A stretch of 48,753 bases of DNA from Flavobacteriaceae bacterium (GTDB taxonomy: Bacteria; Bacteroidota; Bacteroidia; Flavobacteriales; Flavobacteriaceae), in assembly GCA_024763245.1 (NCBI GenBank), contig JANTFW010000007.1:1-48753 (forward strand), written 5' to 3'. The notes beneath the pieces were generated by a model, which did not search any database, was not told the origin of the DNA, and saw only the letters and a program-made list of their open reading frames with translations. Position numbers and translations under genes: made by a program. Positions 15,515-24,342 of the stretch are shown here, in pieces (within the stretch, counting starts at the first letter, position 1; every line of letters starts with the position of its first letter).

Positions 15515-16896
15515 TGAAAGTAACGGAAGAAAAAAAGGGTATTGAAGAACAAGAACCCAAACTCAATATCAAAGAATATTTAACCCATTTATTTGATATA
15601 AAAAAAGGCACGAGCAAGGCGGGAACCATTCAAGATATCAAAGATGGTATTTCGATAAAAGGACATACGGCTTGGATTCTTATTTTTTCCATATTAATTG
15701 CTTCTATTGGTCTAAATGTAAGTTCTACAGCTGTTGTTATTGGGGCAATGCTTATTGCACCTTTAATGGGACCTATCTTAGGTGTAGGCTTATCCGTAGC
15801 GATAAATGATGTAGTAACCTTAAAACATGCTCTGGTTAATCTTGGTGCCATGATGGCCATAAGTTTGGTAACTTCTTTCTTGTTTTTTAGCATTCCTTTA
15901 TTTCAAGAAGCTACTCCGGAGTTATTGGCACGTACCAAACCGGATTTACGCGATGTTTTAATTGCCATTGCCGGTGGTTTAGCCCTTATTGTATCTTTGA
16001 GCAGACGTAAAGAAATGCTAAACACTATTGCCGGTGTAGCTATTGCCACGGCCTTAATGCCTCCTATCTGTACGGCAGGATTTGGACTGGCTATAGGCCG
16101 ATTTGATTATTTTGCCGGTGCCTTGTTTCTATTTAGCATTAATTCTATCTTTATTGCCTTAGCCACTTTTGTCATTCTAAAATTTTTACGTTTTCCCAAT
16201 GTAAAACGGATTGATTCTCAACGGCAGAAATTCATTGCTAGAATTGCTTCGGTTATTGCTCTTTTGGTTTTATTAGGCAGTATTTACACCTTCTATGGAT
16301 TGGTGCAAGAAAAAAAGTTCACTAAAAAAGCTCAATTATTTGTCAATACATTAAAGAATGAAGGAATTAGTATTATCGATAGAGATTTGGATGATTTTGA
16401 TTTTGCTCATAATCAAATAACCATTACCGTATTTGGGAAAAGCGTTACCGATACCGACAAAAAAAAGTGGCACGAACTCCTATCCAAATTGGATTTAGCC
16501 AATACCAAACTTATTATTCAACAAGGTAAAGATAATTCGCATATGATTAAAGAATTTCAAAACCTCAAAGAAACCTACGCCGACCAAATCAAATATATCA
16601 GTGAGAGAGATGCTGCCATAAAGGATAAAGATCTCCTTATCAAACGACTAAAAGAACGACTTCACGAACTGCCTTTTGTTCAGATAAGCCAAGAAGCTAG
16701 AATTAATTATTCGGGCTTAAAAGCCATTAGCTATGCCAAAAAAATAAGTACCGATTTCCAAAAGATTGATACTATTTTAGTGTTCACTACACAATGGTAC
16801 GACTCTGTTCCAAAAAGTGAGGAGCAGTTTATAAAACTTGAACAATGGCTAAAAACACGCCTACAAGTGGATACACTTCAGGTGTTAAAAAAATAG
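15514..16896 (+). CDS. DUF389 (TIGR00341-type) membrane protein
   Basis: A 460-residue inner-membrane protein of the DUF389 family, whose function is unknown. The hydrophobic core (about 50-250) contains six or more helices and the conserved stretches IGAMLIAPLMGPILG and ATALMPPICTAGFGLA. The soluble C-terminal part (about 270-460) has a charged helical segment likely to form a coiled coil (about 345-385). The ATG overlaps the manC stop by one base (TAATG), which indicates coupling. It is longer than the minimal family domain because of the C-terminal extension. Nothing nearby shows what it transports or senses. Confidence 0.9.
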   Translation: MKVTEEKKGIEEQEPKLNIKEYLTHLFDIKKGTSKAGTIQDIKDGISIKGHTAWILIFSILIASIGLNVSSTAVVIGAMLIAPLMGPILGVGLSVAINDVVTLKHALVNLGAMMAISLVTSFLFFSIPLFQEATPELLARTKPDLRDVLIAIAGGLALIVSLSRRKEMLNTIAGVAIATALMPPICTAGFGLAIGRFDYFAGALFLFSINSIFIALATFVILKFLRFPNVKRIDSQRQKFIARIASVIALLVLLGSIYTFYGLVQEKKFTKKAQLFVNTLKNEGISIIDRDLDDFDFAHNQITITVFGKSVTDTDKKKWHELLSKLDLANTKLIIQQGKDNSHMIKEFQNLKETYADQIKYISERDAAIKDKDLLIKRLKERLHELPFVQISQEARINYSGLKAISYAKKISTDFQKIDTILVFTTQWYDSVPKSEEQFIKLEQWLKTRLQVDTLQVLKK

Positions 16897-16924
16897 CGCT
16901 CAAAGAAAAATTACATCAAAAAAA

Positions 16925-18160
16925 TTATAGTTTATCCGAGCTGGCTATAGCATCCTGTAGAGCACTCGCATATTTATGATTCGCTATCACCTTTTCTAAT
17001 GCTTCAATTGGAAAAATGCCACTTTCTTTAATCCAATACGAAACAGCACTTAGCGCTGCCCCTTTTTTTCCGGCTACTTTAAAAAATGGTTTAGACAAAA
17101 ATGTGTGTTCCTCCTTAATTTTATCATCCATCATTACCAATGAATTATCTGCAATACGATCTTTTACTTTGTGCCAACCATCTTCTGTAACAATAAGCAT
17201 TGTATTGGGTTTCTCTAATCCGGTATAATTAATAGGTTCTTTAGACAAGATGACTTCGGCAACGGAAAAACCGGTTCCCACGGTTATAGGATATTCTCCT
17301 TTCATAGTGGTATAAAGCCCGGCTAACATGCCGGCTTGTGCCAACATAACAGCTGCCGACTGCACTCCACCACCGGCAGATCCGGCAATAACAATACCCA
17401 TTCTATTTTCTATGTTTGCGGTAAATTGCGTGGTTAAGCCCTGCATTCCATCTAACAAAGATTTGGTATTTCTCTCTGGTGTAATGCCAACCGGTCGTTT
17501 ATTAATTAACTTTTCTTCAGCTTCAACAAATTCTTTGAACTCCGCTACCTTTTTCATCCCATACGAAGTACATAAACTGGCTAGTTCGACTAATGAGAAA
17601 CCCGGTGTTTCAATAGCCTCTTCTAACACCTCGGTATACCGTTTTAAATCCGTAACTCTTACCGAAAAAGCTGCTCCGGCTTGGTGGGCTAAATTGACAA
17701 TATCGTAAGGATCCGCATCATCGGCACTTTGTTTAAAATCTTTAAAATCATTAGTAGATAAACCACTCATCTGGCCTCCTGTCATTCCAAACAAGAGATT
17801 ATTATATACTACTAAGGTCATATCAATATTGCGCCTTGCCGCCTCTAAGATATGTTGCAATCCAATGGTCGCTCCGCCATCACCTTGAAGTACCACTACT
17901 TTTTTATCGGATCTGTTAAGTCCCAAAGCCACTCCAACACCCAAAGCCGGAGAACGACCGTGTAAACCATGTATGGTATGACACGCAAAAAGCGGATCTA
18001 CTAAACCGGTACAACCTATGTCACTAACCATAGTTACATCTTTGGTTCCATAGCCCAGATTTTCAAAAGCTTTGGTAATACTTCTGGTATTAGCACCGTG
18101 ACCACAACCGGGACAAAAAGGCATTTTTACTTTAGTTAATAACTTTTCTTTTACTTCCAT
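16925..18160 (-). CDS. 2-oxoacid:acceptor oxidoreductase, beta subunit fused to a gamma domain
   Basis: A 411-residue thiamine-diphosphate enzyme subunit acting with the alpha subunit upstream. Residues 1-205 are the TPP-binding beta part, with CPGCGHG at 16-22, the metal/TPP motif GDGGATIG (93-100) and NNLLFGMTGGQ (120-130). Cys16, Cys19, Cys50 and Cys197 are positioned as the [4Fe-4S] ligands of KorB-like proteins. Residues about 253-400 form a gamma domain (GSAGGGVQSAAVMLAQAG and GFSVAEVILSKEPI), normally separate or fused to alpha. The complex oxidatively decarboxylates a 2-oxoacid to acyl-CoA, reducing ferredoxin. The substrate (2-oxoglutarate, pyruvate or branched-chain) is undecided. 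It is 39 bp behind the alpha gene. Confidence 0.9.
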   Translation of the reverse strand: MEVKEKLLTKVKMPFCPGCGHGANTRSITKAFENLGYGTKDVTMVSDIGCTGLVDPLFACHTIHGLHGRSPALGVGVALGLNRSDKKVVVLQGDGGATIGLQHILEAARRNIDMTLVVYNNLLFGMTGGQMSGLSTNDFKDFKQSADDADPYDIVNLAHQAGAAFSVRVTDLKRYTEVLEEAIETPGFSLVELASLCTSYGMKKVAEFKEFVEAEEKLINKRPVGITPERNTKSLLDGMQGLTTQFTANIENRMGIVIAGSAGGGVQSAAVMLAQAGMLAGLYTTMKGEYPITVGTGFSVAEVILSKEPINYTGLEKPNTMLIVTEDGWHKVKDRIADNSLVMMDDKIKEEHTFLSKPFFKVAGKKGAALSAVSYWIKESGIFPIEALEKVIANHKYASALQDAIASSDKL

Positions 18161-18199
18161 AATTTCTTCGTATTAGGTATTTCTTATGGCTAAATAAGC

Positions 18200-19318
18200 T
18201 TATGGGTTGACAACTGATTCAATATCCGATGGGGTTAACATCGCACCAAATTTGGTCGCTGTTTTAACACTAGGAATGTTTCTTTTCCCAAATAACATTT
18301 CTTTATACTGACCCGTTAAATTTTCTTCGGCAAAAACAACCGATTTATACGAATCTACAATCTCATAAATTTGTGGAGGAATTGGTGAAATGGTCTTAAC
18401 AATAAGTAAATCTATTTTTTTCCCTGATTTGCGAATTGTGGTTACAGCATCTCTGGCCGCATCAGCGGAAATACCCCAAGATACAATTAACTGATTGGCA
18501 CCATCTTGTGTGTCTAACTCATAAAAGCTAAACTCATCAATACGTTTTTCTAACTTTTCTTTTAAACGTCTTGTATTAGCCATACTTTCCGGATTTCCTT
18601 TACGGATAAGTCCTTCATCATCATGGGTAGAGGAATTGAATCGCACTTCGTACTCATCATTACCTAATGGATAAAAAGTGGGCACTCTATCTTTACCTGA
18701 TTTGTAAGGCAAGTAAGGTGGTTCAAAGGCTTTAGGGGTTCTATCTATTTTCTCTAAGGGCTCTAAAGTAGTAATATCAAAACTCTTTTGCGTCATAACC
18801 ATCTCCTTAGAAGTAAGCAATATCACCGGCGTACGGAATTTCACAGCTGTTTTAGCTGCTTCGTGAGCTAAGGTCCAAGCATCATTAAAATTGGAAGGTG
18901 AAAATATAGGCAATGGAAAACCACCGGATATTACACCATCTAAAAATTTAAGATCTCCTTGTGCACCAGTTGTCGCCGAACCGGTACTAGGTCCTAAACG
19001 CTGTGTAATTATTAACACCAAAGGCAACTCCATCATATACGCCATATTCAGGGTCTCTGTCATCAACGCTAAACCCGGAAAAGCAGTAGCACTGACTGCC
19101 AGTTTTCCTGCAGCAGCATATCCGGACATCCACTGTAACACCGAAATTTCATCCGGGCCTGCTAGAAATTGCGGGAAACGCATTTTACTGTATGAATAAA
19201 ATTTATTAGAAGGGGTTATGGGATAGGCAATAAAAACATCTGCCCCGGACTGAACTAATGCCTCAGTAATAATTTTTGAGGCATCTATCAAGACATTTTT
19301 TGAAGTCGAATTTTCCAA
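18200..19318 (-). CDS. 2-oxoacid:acceptor oxidoreductase, alpha subunit
   Basis: A 372-residue alpha subunit of a KorA/PorA-like oxidoreductase. The conserved YPITPS lies at 32-37 and the signature TQRLGPSTG...AQGDL at 105-122. The C-terminal part (about 265-360) is the domain II Rossmann-like region. No ferredoxin-type [4Fe-4S] domain is present. The start appears to be a TTG (19318): an in-frame TAA lies five codons upstream and no ATG precedes the conserved region. It probably forms an alpha/(beta-gamma) complex with the next gene. A good -7 box (TACCTTTG, 19346-19353) lies about 30 bp upstream. Confidence 0.9.
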   Translation of the reverse strand: MENSTSKNVLIDASKIITEALVQSGADVFIAYPITPSNKFYSYSKMRFPQFLAGPDEISVLQWMSGYAAAGKLAVSATAFPGLALMTETLNMAYMMELPLVLIITQRLGPSTGSATTGAQGDLKFLDGVISGGFPLPIFSPSNFNDAWTLAHEAAKTAVKFRTPVILLTSKEMVMTQKSFDITTLEPLEKIDRTPKAFEPPYLPYKSGKDRVPTFYPLGNDEYEVRFNSSTHDDEGLIRKGNPESMANTRRLKEKLEKRIDEFSFYELDTQDGANQLIVSWGISADAARDAVTTIRKSGKKIDLLIVKTISPIPPQIYEIVDSYKSVVFAEENLTGQYKEMLFGKRNIPSVKTATKFGAMLTPSDIESVVNP

Positions 19319-19345
19319 AAGATCTACCTTTTAAAATTTAAAGAA

Positions 19346-19353
19346 CAAAGGTA
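19346..19353 (-). promoter_or_regulatory. Candidate -7 box (TACCTTTG) for the oxoacid oxidoreductase operon
   Basis: A minus-strand match to TAnnTTTG about 28 bp before the TTG start at 19318. No -33 TTG is at the standard spacing. Confidence 0.45.
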
Positions 19354-19432
19354 ATTTTTAGTTTTTATTTTAGGGGATTTTATAGCGTTTTTTTTGATAG
19401 AAAATACCACAACCCTCTATTTTTAAAAGAAC

Positions 19433-20716
19433 TTAACTTAAAAGGGTACGATAAACCTTTAACCAGCCTAGCCATTCCCCTTTATTAGTTACCGATGAAT
19501 TGTGAAAAATAGAAACCAACTGACCATTTACTTGTCGTACCGATTGTTTTATGATATTGATTTTTTCAATAGCTTTTTCCGGACTAAGCTTTAGATAGTG
19601 TTGCAGTGTTCCATCCATTATTTGAAAAGGGATGAGTTGCAAAGGCCGTATCTCGTTCTTCTTTAAATTAAAGAATGGGAAAGGCAAAGCCATACCCGCT
19701 CTAAAACCAACACCATCAGCAAATCCTAAGGTATAATCTTCTTTAATACCAATATGAATCAGCTGTTCAAAAGTGTCCGGAAAACTCAGTTTTAAGTAAT
19801 GTTGTCGACTTTTTTGTAGCGGTTCATCCACAATTTGATGCAACACATCATATTCTTTTTTAAGGGCGCTACTGTTAGTATTGGAGTGATAAGATGGATG
19901 TAAACCTATCTTAGCATATTTGGCCACTCTTTTAATAAGCTCTTTCATTACGTTATGCATCGGTAAGTTTTTATCATACTTTCCATAGCTCCCGACTTGA
20001 AAAAAGTAGATTGCAGGCCATGTTGATTCCTTTTGTATGCGTTCTAATACCTTATAGGTGTCGTAAGGGTCTTTTTGTGATGAAAAAGGAAATGTAATTT
20101 TTGGAATCGTATGGTTATTAAAAGGCATAAACCCTTTAATAAAGCCACCTAGTTTTCTCCAGAATGGTTTACCCTTATTGGCAAACGCCACATCAACATC
20201 AATGGTATTAAGTTGTTCGTACTCTCTTTTAGGAAACGGGTAGGTGGAATGTGTAGTAAGGATTGCTTTTTTAAGTTGCTCTACCCATAAATGTACAACA
20301 GGTTTTTCTAAAAAACCTGCTTTATATGCCAAAGAGGCTGAAGCCGTAAAACGTTGATGTTTATCCGGTGTAAAAGGCAAATATTCTTCGTATCTACTCA
20401 ACATATAAAAACTACTTGCCAAGAGATCAAATTGAAATTCCGAAATGGTATTTGTTCTAAAAAAATAGGGTATGTCTTTATAAAAGGTAACTTGAATATC
20501 TTGAGACTGAATCGTATTTTCAAACAATAAAGAGTGCGGTTGTATCGAAATATCAGCATCCAACTCCTCATCCGAGTAATTTAACCTTGGGTTGCTTGTT
20601 TCTTGGAATTCGCTTTTACCTACCACTTTATACGGAACACCTAAAATTGTAGTAAACAACACCTCTAAGGTATATAAGAATCTTTCACTACTTCTATTTG
20701 AATAAATAAATATCAC
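19433..20716 (-). CDS. Polysaccharide deacetylase-like protein (DUF7033 plus NodB-type domain)
   Basis: A 427-residue cytosolic protein seen in flavobacterial glycan loci. The N-terminal part (about 1-150) looks like the DUF7033 domain. From about 165 the NodB-like fold begins with TIDVDVAF (171-178), matching the TxDxD metal-binding motif. GLHPSYHSN later offers the His residues expected for a carbohydrate esterase family 4 site. It begins with GTG at 20716, overlapping the glycosyltransferase stop by four bases (GTGA), so the two are coupled. It probably modifies a polysaccharide or lipid-linked sugar, with the substrate unknown. There is no signal peptide, which fits a cytoplasmic biosynthetic step. 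Confidence 0.82.
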   Translation of the reverse strand: MIFIYSNRSSERFLYTLEVLFTTILGVPYKVVGKSEFQETSNPRLNYSDEELDADISIQPHSLLFENTIQSQDIQVTFYKDIPYFFRTNTISEFQFDLLASSFYMLSRYEEYLPFTPDKHQRFTASASLAYKAGFLEKPVVHLWVEQLKKAILTTHSTYPFPKREYEQLNTIDVDVAFANKGKPFWRKLGGFIKGFMPFNNHTIPKITFPFSSQKDPYDTYKVLERIQKESTWPAIYFFQVGSYGKYDKNLPMHNVMKELIKRVAKYAKIGLHPSYHSNTNSSALKKEYDVLHQIVDEPLQKSRQHYLKLSFPDTFEQLIHIGIKEDYTLGFADGVGFRAGMALPFPFFNLKKNEIRPLQLIPFQIMDGTLQHYLKLSPEKAIEKINIIKQSVRQVNGQLVSIFHNSSVTNKGEWLGWLKVYRTLLS

Positions 20717-21825
20717 ACTAAGTTGGTATATATTGCTATTAATTTATGTGATTCTTGCTCCCAATTTAAGGTCTTTGCTGCTTGGACCAAATTATTTTTC
20801 CAACGGGCATAACGCTGTGTATCTGTAAAAGCCTTTTTAACGGTATTGGCCATAGCCTTAGGATCAAAATCGTCAAAAACAATTCCAATCTCATTATCTT
20901 TTACCAATTTAGCCACTACAGGTCTATTGGATACCATTAACGGAATTTGACATTGAATGTAATCAAAAACTTTATTAGGTAAACTGTACTCGTAATTTAG
21001 GTTTGTGTTTTTATCCAAAGATAAGCCTAGATCGGCAATTTGCGTATAGGCCAATAATTGATCATAAGGTAAGCGCCCAATGATATGCACTTTATCTTGG
21101 AGTTTAAGTTGCATGACTTGTTTTTGTAAATCGGAAAAAACATCACCTCCACCAATAATATACAGAACGGTATCTTCTAAATATTTCATCATAGCTACCG
21201 CTTCTTCCGCACCACGGTCTTTGTTAATTCCGGACCCTTGTAAGATCAACATTTTTCGATTTCCCTTACATTTTTTCGCTAAATTTTTATCCGGATTCAG
21301 CGTAGATATTCGGTTTGCAATATTACGAATTACGTGTACAGGTACTTTATATTTATCTTCATAAATTGAAGCGATTACTTGATTTACAGTGATGATATTT
21401 TTTAGCTTTGGAAAAATAAATTGTTCTATTCGTAGCCATACTTTTTGTATATGGGGCCGATGAATTAATTCGGGAACCTCAGTAAACAATTCGTGGGAAT
21501 CATACACTAATTTTTTTCGAAACAGGACGGCAATTAAAAAATTTGGCAGCAGTGTATCTAAGTCGTTGGCAAGAAGTATATCTTTTTTGATAAAAAGTAA
21601 TTTTAAAAACAAACGAATTGTATAGGTTGCATAGAACAGAAATCCTTTTGTAAAAAAAAGAGACATCCTATACGTCTTATAGTCGCGATGAATCGGGGCA
21701 CTAGTTTTTAACTTTCTTCCTATTAGTACAATTTCAAAACCTTGTTTATGCAGTGTATCGCACACTTTACGTACCCGTTGATCGGTTACCAAATCATTAA
21801 TTACGGATACAACTATTCGTGGCAA
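20713..21825 (-). CDS. Glycosyltransferase, GT4-like
   Basis: A 370-residue GT-B-fold glycosyltransferase. The N-terminal acceptor domain starts with VSVINDLVTDQRVRKV. The donor-side half includes ILQGSGINKDRGAEEAV, the GGGDVF turn and a C-terminal block YSLPNKVFDYIQCQIP with the pattern of the nucleotide-sugar-binding helix. Its start is TTG at 21825: an in-frame TAA lies four codons upstream (21840-21838) and the conserved N-terminus leaves no room for a downstream ATG. It precedes the deacetylase-like gene with a 4-bp overlap and follows yfhO after 45 bp. It probably acts at the inner membrane in cell-surface glycan assembly; the sugar is unknown. Confidence 0.88.
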   Translation of the reverse strand: MPRIVVSVINDLVTDQRVRKVCDTLHKQGFEIVLIGRKLKTSAPIHRDYKTYRMSLFFTKGFLFYATYTIRLFLKLLFIKKDILLANDLDTLLPNFLIAVLFRKKLVYDSHELFTEVPELIHRPHIQKVWLRIEQFIFPKLKNIITVNQVIASIYEDKYKVPVHVIRNIANRISTLNPDKNLAKKCKGNRKMLILQGSGINKDRGAEEAVAMMKYLEDTVLYIIGGGDVFSDLQKQVMQLKLQDKVHIIGRLPYDQLLAYTQIADLGLSLDKNTNLNYEYSLPNKVFDYIQCQIPLMVSNRPVVAKLVKDNEIGIVFDDFDPKAMANTVKKAFTDTQRYARWKNNLVQAAKTLNWEQESHKLIAIYTNLV

Positions 21826-21870
21826 AATAAACTTTTTTTAGATGAAAAAGTAAAAATACAATATATTCGG

Positions 21871-24294
21871 TTAATTACTCCTTTTTACTTTTTTATACAT
21901 CAAAAATCCACCAAGAACTACTAAAACTATAAAAAATAAATAGCTAAGCAGGCTTATTCGGGCGCCTTTTTGCACCACTTCAGGTTCAAATTTAAATACA
22001 ATTTTATGTGTTCCCTCCGGAAGTAATAAAGCTCTTAGCACATAATTGGCTCGGAGTATCTCAAATTCTTTACCATCTACAAAGGCTTTCCATCCATAAG
22101 GATAATACATCTCAGAAAATAGTGCCAACTGAGGAATATGTGACGTACTTTGGTAGGTAATCTTATTAGGTTTATAGTCTTTAAGTTTAATGCTTGCCGT
22201 AGAATCTACCATCCAAATCGTTTTTGGAATGCTGTTTTTATAGGTTTCATCTAGTACCGCTGTATTTTTATGAATACTATCCAAAGCAAGCATAGCTTCA
22301 TCTGCTGATTTTACCCATTTTATGGTATTGACAAACCAAGCATTTCCATATGAATCCGGATTTTCTTGCACTTGAACTTCGCCCTTATCATTACCCAATA
22401 TCAAGTACTTTGTATTTAACATATTCAGTACTTCAATGTTATTTTTTGCAATCTGATAATCAAAAAGCTCTTGATACCTTCTAGGCTTTGCTGCATGATA
22501 GCCTCCTATCGAATTATGGAAATAAGAGGTACTGGCATCGTTCATTGGATTACGGGTAAAATTGGCCACACGATAATGGCCTTTGTCTTTGCGTATAGCC
22601 TGATCTGCTGCCGTCGCTTTAAAAGGTTTTTCTACTTTAGCTGACGATTTAAAATCATTTGCATTCACATAGCGTTTTGCAACCCCTATTCCATCAAATA
22701 ACAGAACAAAAGTTAAGATAGCCAAAGCAGGGTAGAGTTTAATCTTCTCTTTCAAGAACATCCATAAACCTGTAGCGGTTACCATAACTAATAAAAAGCT
22801 ACGCAAACTATCCTTAAACAGTAAGGATTTTCTGTCTAGAATTAAAGCCTTAGAAAAATCGGGAATCATCTTATCGTAGTATCCATCATTACCCCCTTCG
22901 AAAGCAAACCACGAACCTCCTAACAACATAAAAAACAAAGCAATACCACCGGAAATATAAAGGGCTTTCTTAAGGGCACTTTCTTTTTGTTTTAAGGTAA
23001 TTTTATCATCAAAAAAGAATTTTTGTAAAGCCAATACCGCCAAAACAGGAATGGCTATTTCCATAATCACTTGAATAGACGATACCGCTCTAAATTTATT
23101 GTATAATGGAACGTAATCAATAAAAAAATCGGTTAAAAAGGAAAGGTTTTTACCCCAACTGAGCAATAAAGCAAATACAATACTTGCCAATAACCATTTT
23201 TTTGTTGTTGACTTTAGTAAAAAAAAGCTCATTACAAATAAGAAAATTAAAACGGCTCCAATATAAGCCGGTGCGGCAACAATAGGCTGATTTCCCCAAT
23301 AGGTTGGTGCATGTTTAGCAAAATCTCTAGCTTGTTCAGCACCTATTTTATCTTTTAAAAAATGATAAGTATGAGAATCCGTTCCCAAATATTCTGCATT
23401 ACCCCCACCCATTAATCTGGGGATAAAAAGATTAAATGTTTCTAATATACCGTAACTATATTCGGTAATATAATCTTTAGATAGACCTGATTTCGTTTCT
23501 TTTGGTGTTCCATCAGGATTTATCGACAACTCACTTGTACCTCTGGTACTTTCTTTAGCATATTCTTGTGTTGGCAATAGATGATTGGCATTCATAGCGA
23601 TGGCGAGTAAACCCGATACCAATAACACCCCCGATGATTGTAAAAAAGGAATAATTTGTTTGTTCTTTACCGCTTTTATCAAATAAAACATCCCCATAAA
23701 AACCAACATAAAAAACAGGTAATATGTCATTTGAATATGACCGGCAACAATCTCTAAAGCAGTGGCCAATGTGGTCAATACAAAACCTAAAAAATATTTT
23801 TTATTAAACAGCAATAAGGCTCCGGCTAAAACAAAAGGCATATATCCAATGGCATGTGCTTTTGCATTATGACCTACCCCAATAATAATAATCAAGTAGG
23901 TGGAAAATCCATAAGCTAATGCCCCTAAAACAGCCAATTTCCAATCGACTTTTAACACTAGCAATAGCACAAAAAAACTAAAGAAATACAATACTAAATA
24001 ATCGGCAGGCCTGGGTAAAAAACGAATTAATGTATCTACTTTTTTAATAAAATCATACGGGTAGTAGGCACTGATTTGATAGGCCGGCATACCTCCAAAA
24101 GCAGCATCTGTCCAGTAAGGTTCTTCATGATTTTCACTTCTAAAATCCTTTATTTCTTTAGCCATTCCCCGGTATTGTGCAATATCGCTTTGGTATAATT
24201 TTTTACCATCTAATACAGGAGAAAAATAAGCTAATGCAACAATAACAAAGCCAAGTATTGCAATGAGGTAGGGTGTAATTTTTTTATAATTCAT
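21871..24294 (-). CDS. YfhO-family membrane protein
   Basis: An 807-residue multi-pass protein with about twelve to fourteen transmembrane helices. It has an extracytoplasmic segment early on (YQSDIAQYRGMAKEIKDF, about 35-60) and a large soluble C-terminal domain (about 560-775) before the last helix. The YfhO family is GT-C-like; in Gram-positive relatives it moves sugars onto teichoic or lipoteichoic acids from lipid carriers. In Bacteroidota the acceptor is not known to me. The DxY-type residues near the first loop (SDIAQY) sit where GT-C enzymes have their catalytic Asp. It lies between the cyclase and the glycosyltransferase, which supports a role in envelope glycan assembly. Confidence 0.9.
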   Translation of the reverse strand: MNYKKITPYLIAILGFVIVALAYFSPVLDGKKLYQSDIAQYRGMAKEIKDFRSENHEEPYWTDAAFGGMPAYQISAYYPYDFIKKVDTLIRFLPRPADYLVLYFFSFFVLLLVLKVDWKLAVLGALAYGFSTYLIIIIGVGHNAKAHAIGYMPFVLAGALLLFNKKYFLGFVLTTLATALEIVAGHIQMTYYLFFMLVFMGMFYLIKAVKNKQIIPFLQSSGVLLVSGLLAIAMNANHLLPTQEYAKESTRGTSELSINPDGTPKETKSGLSKDYITEYSYGILETFNLFIPRLMGGGNAEYLGTDSHTYHFLKDKIGAEQARDFAKHAPTYWGNQPIVAAPAYIGAVLIFLFVMSFFLLKSTTKKWLLASIVFALLLSWGKNLSFLTDFFIDYVPLYNKFRAVSSIQVIMEIAIPVLAVLALQKFFFDDKITLKQKESALKKALYISGGIALFFMLLGGSWFAFEGGNDGYYDKMIPDFSKALILDRKSLLFKDSLRSFLLVMVTATGLWMFLKEKIKLYPALAILTFVLLFDGIGVAKRYVNANDFKSSAKVEKPFKATAADQAIRKDKGHYRVANFTRNPMNDASTSYFHNSIGGYHAAKPRRYQELFDYQIAKNNIEVLNMLNTKYLILGNDKGEVQVQENPDSYGNAWFVNTIKWVKSADEAMLALDSIHKNTAVLDETYKNSIPKTIWMVDSTASIKLKDYKPNKITYQSTSHIPQLALFSEMYYPYGWKAFVDGKEFEILRANYVLRALLLPEGTHKIVFKFEPEVVQKGARISLLSYLFFIVLVVLGGFLMYKKVKRSN

Positions 24295-24342
24295 AATAAG
24301 TATGGATTTTAGACAGATTGGTAGCGGTTTGAAAAAATGGGA

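Noticed and set aside
17328-17708. Plus-strand open frame of 126 codons inside the oxoacid oxidoreductase beta-gamma gene
   Set aside because: Shadow of conserved TPP/gamma coding sequence with no promoter or neighbours in that direction.
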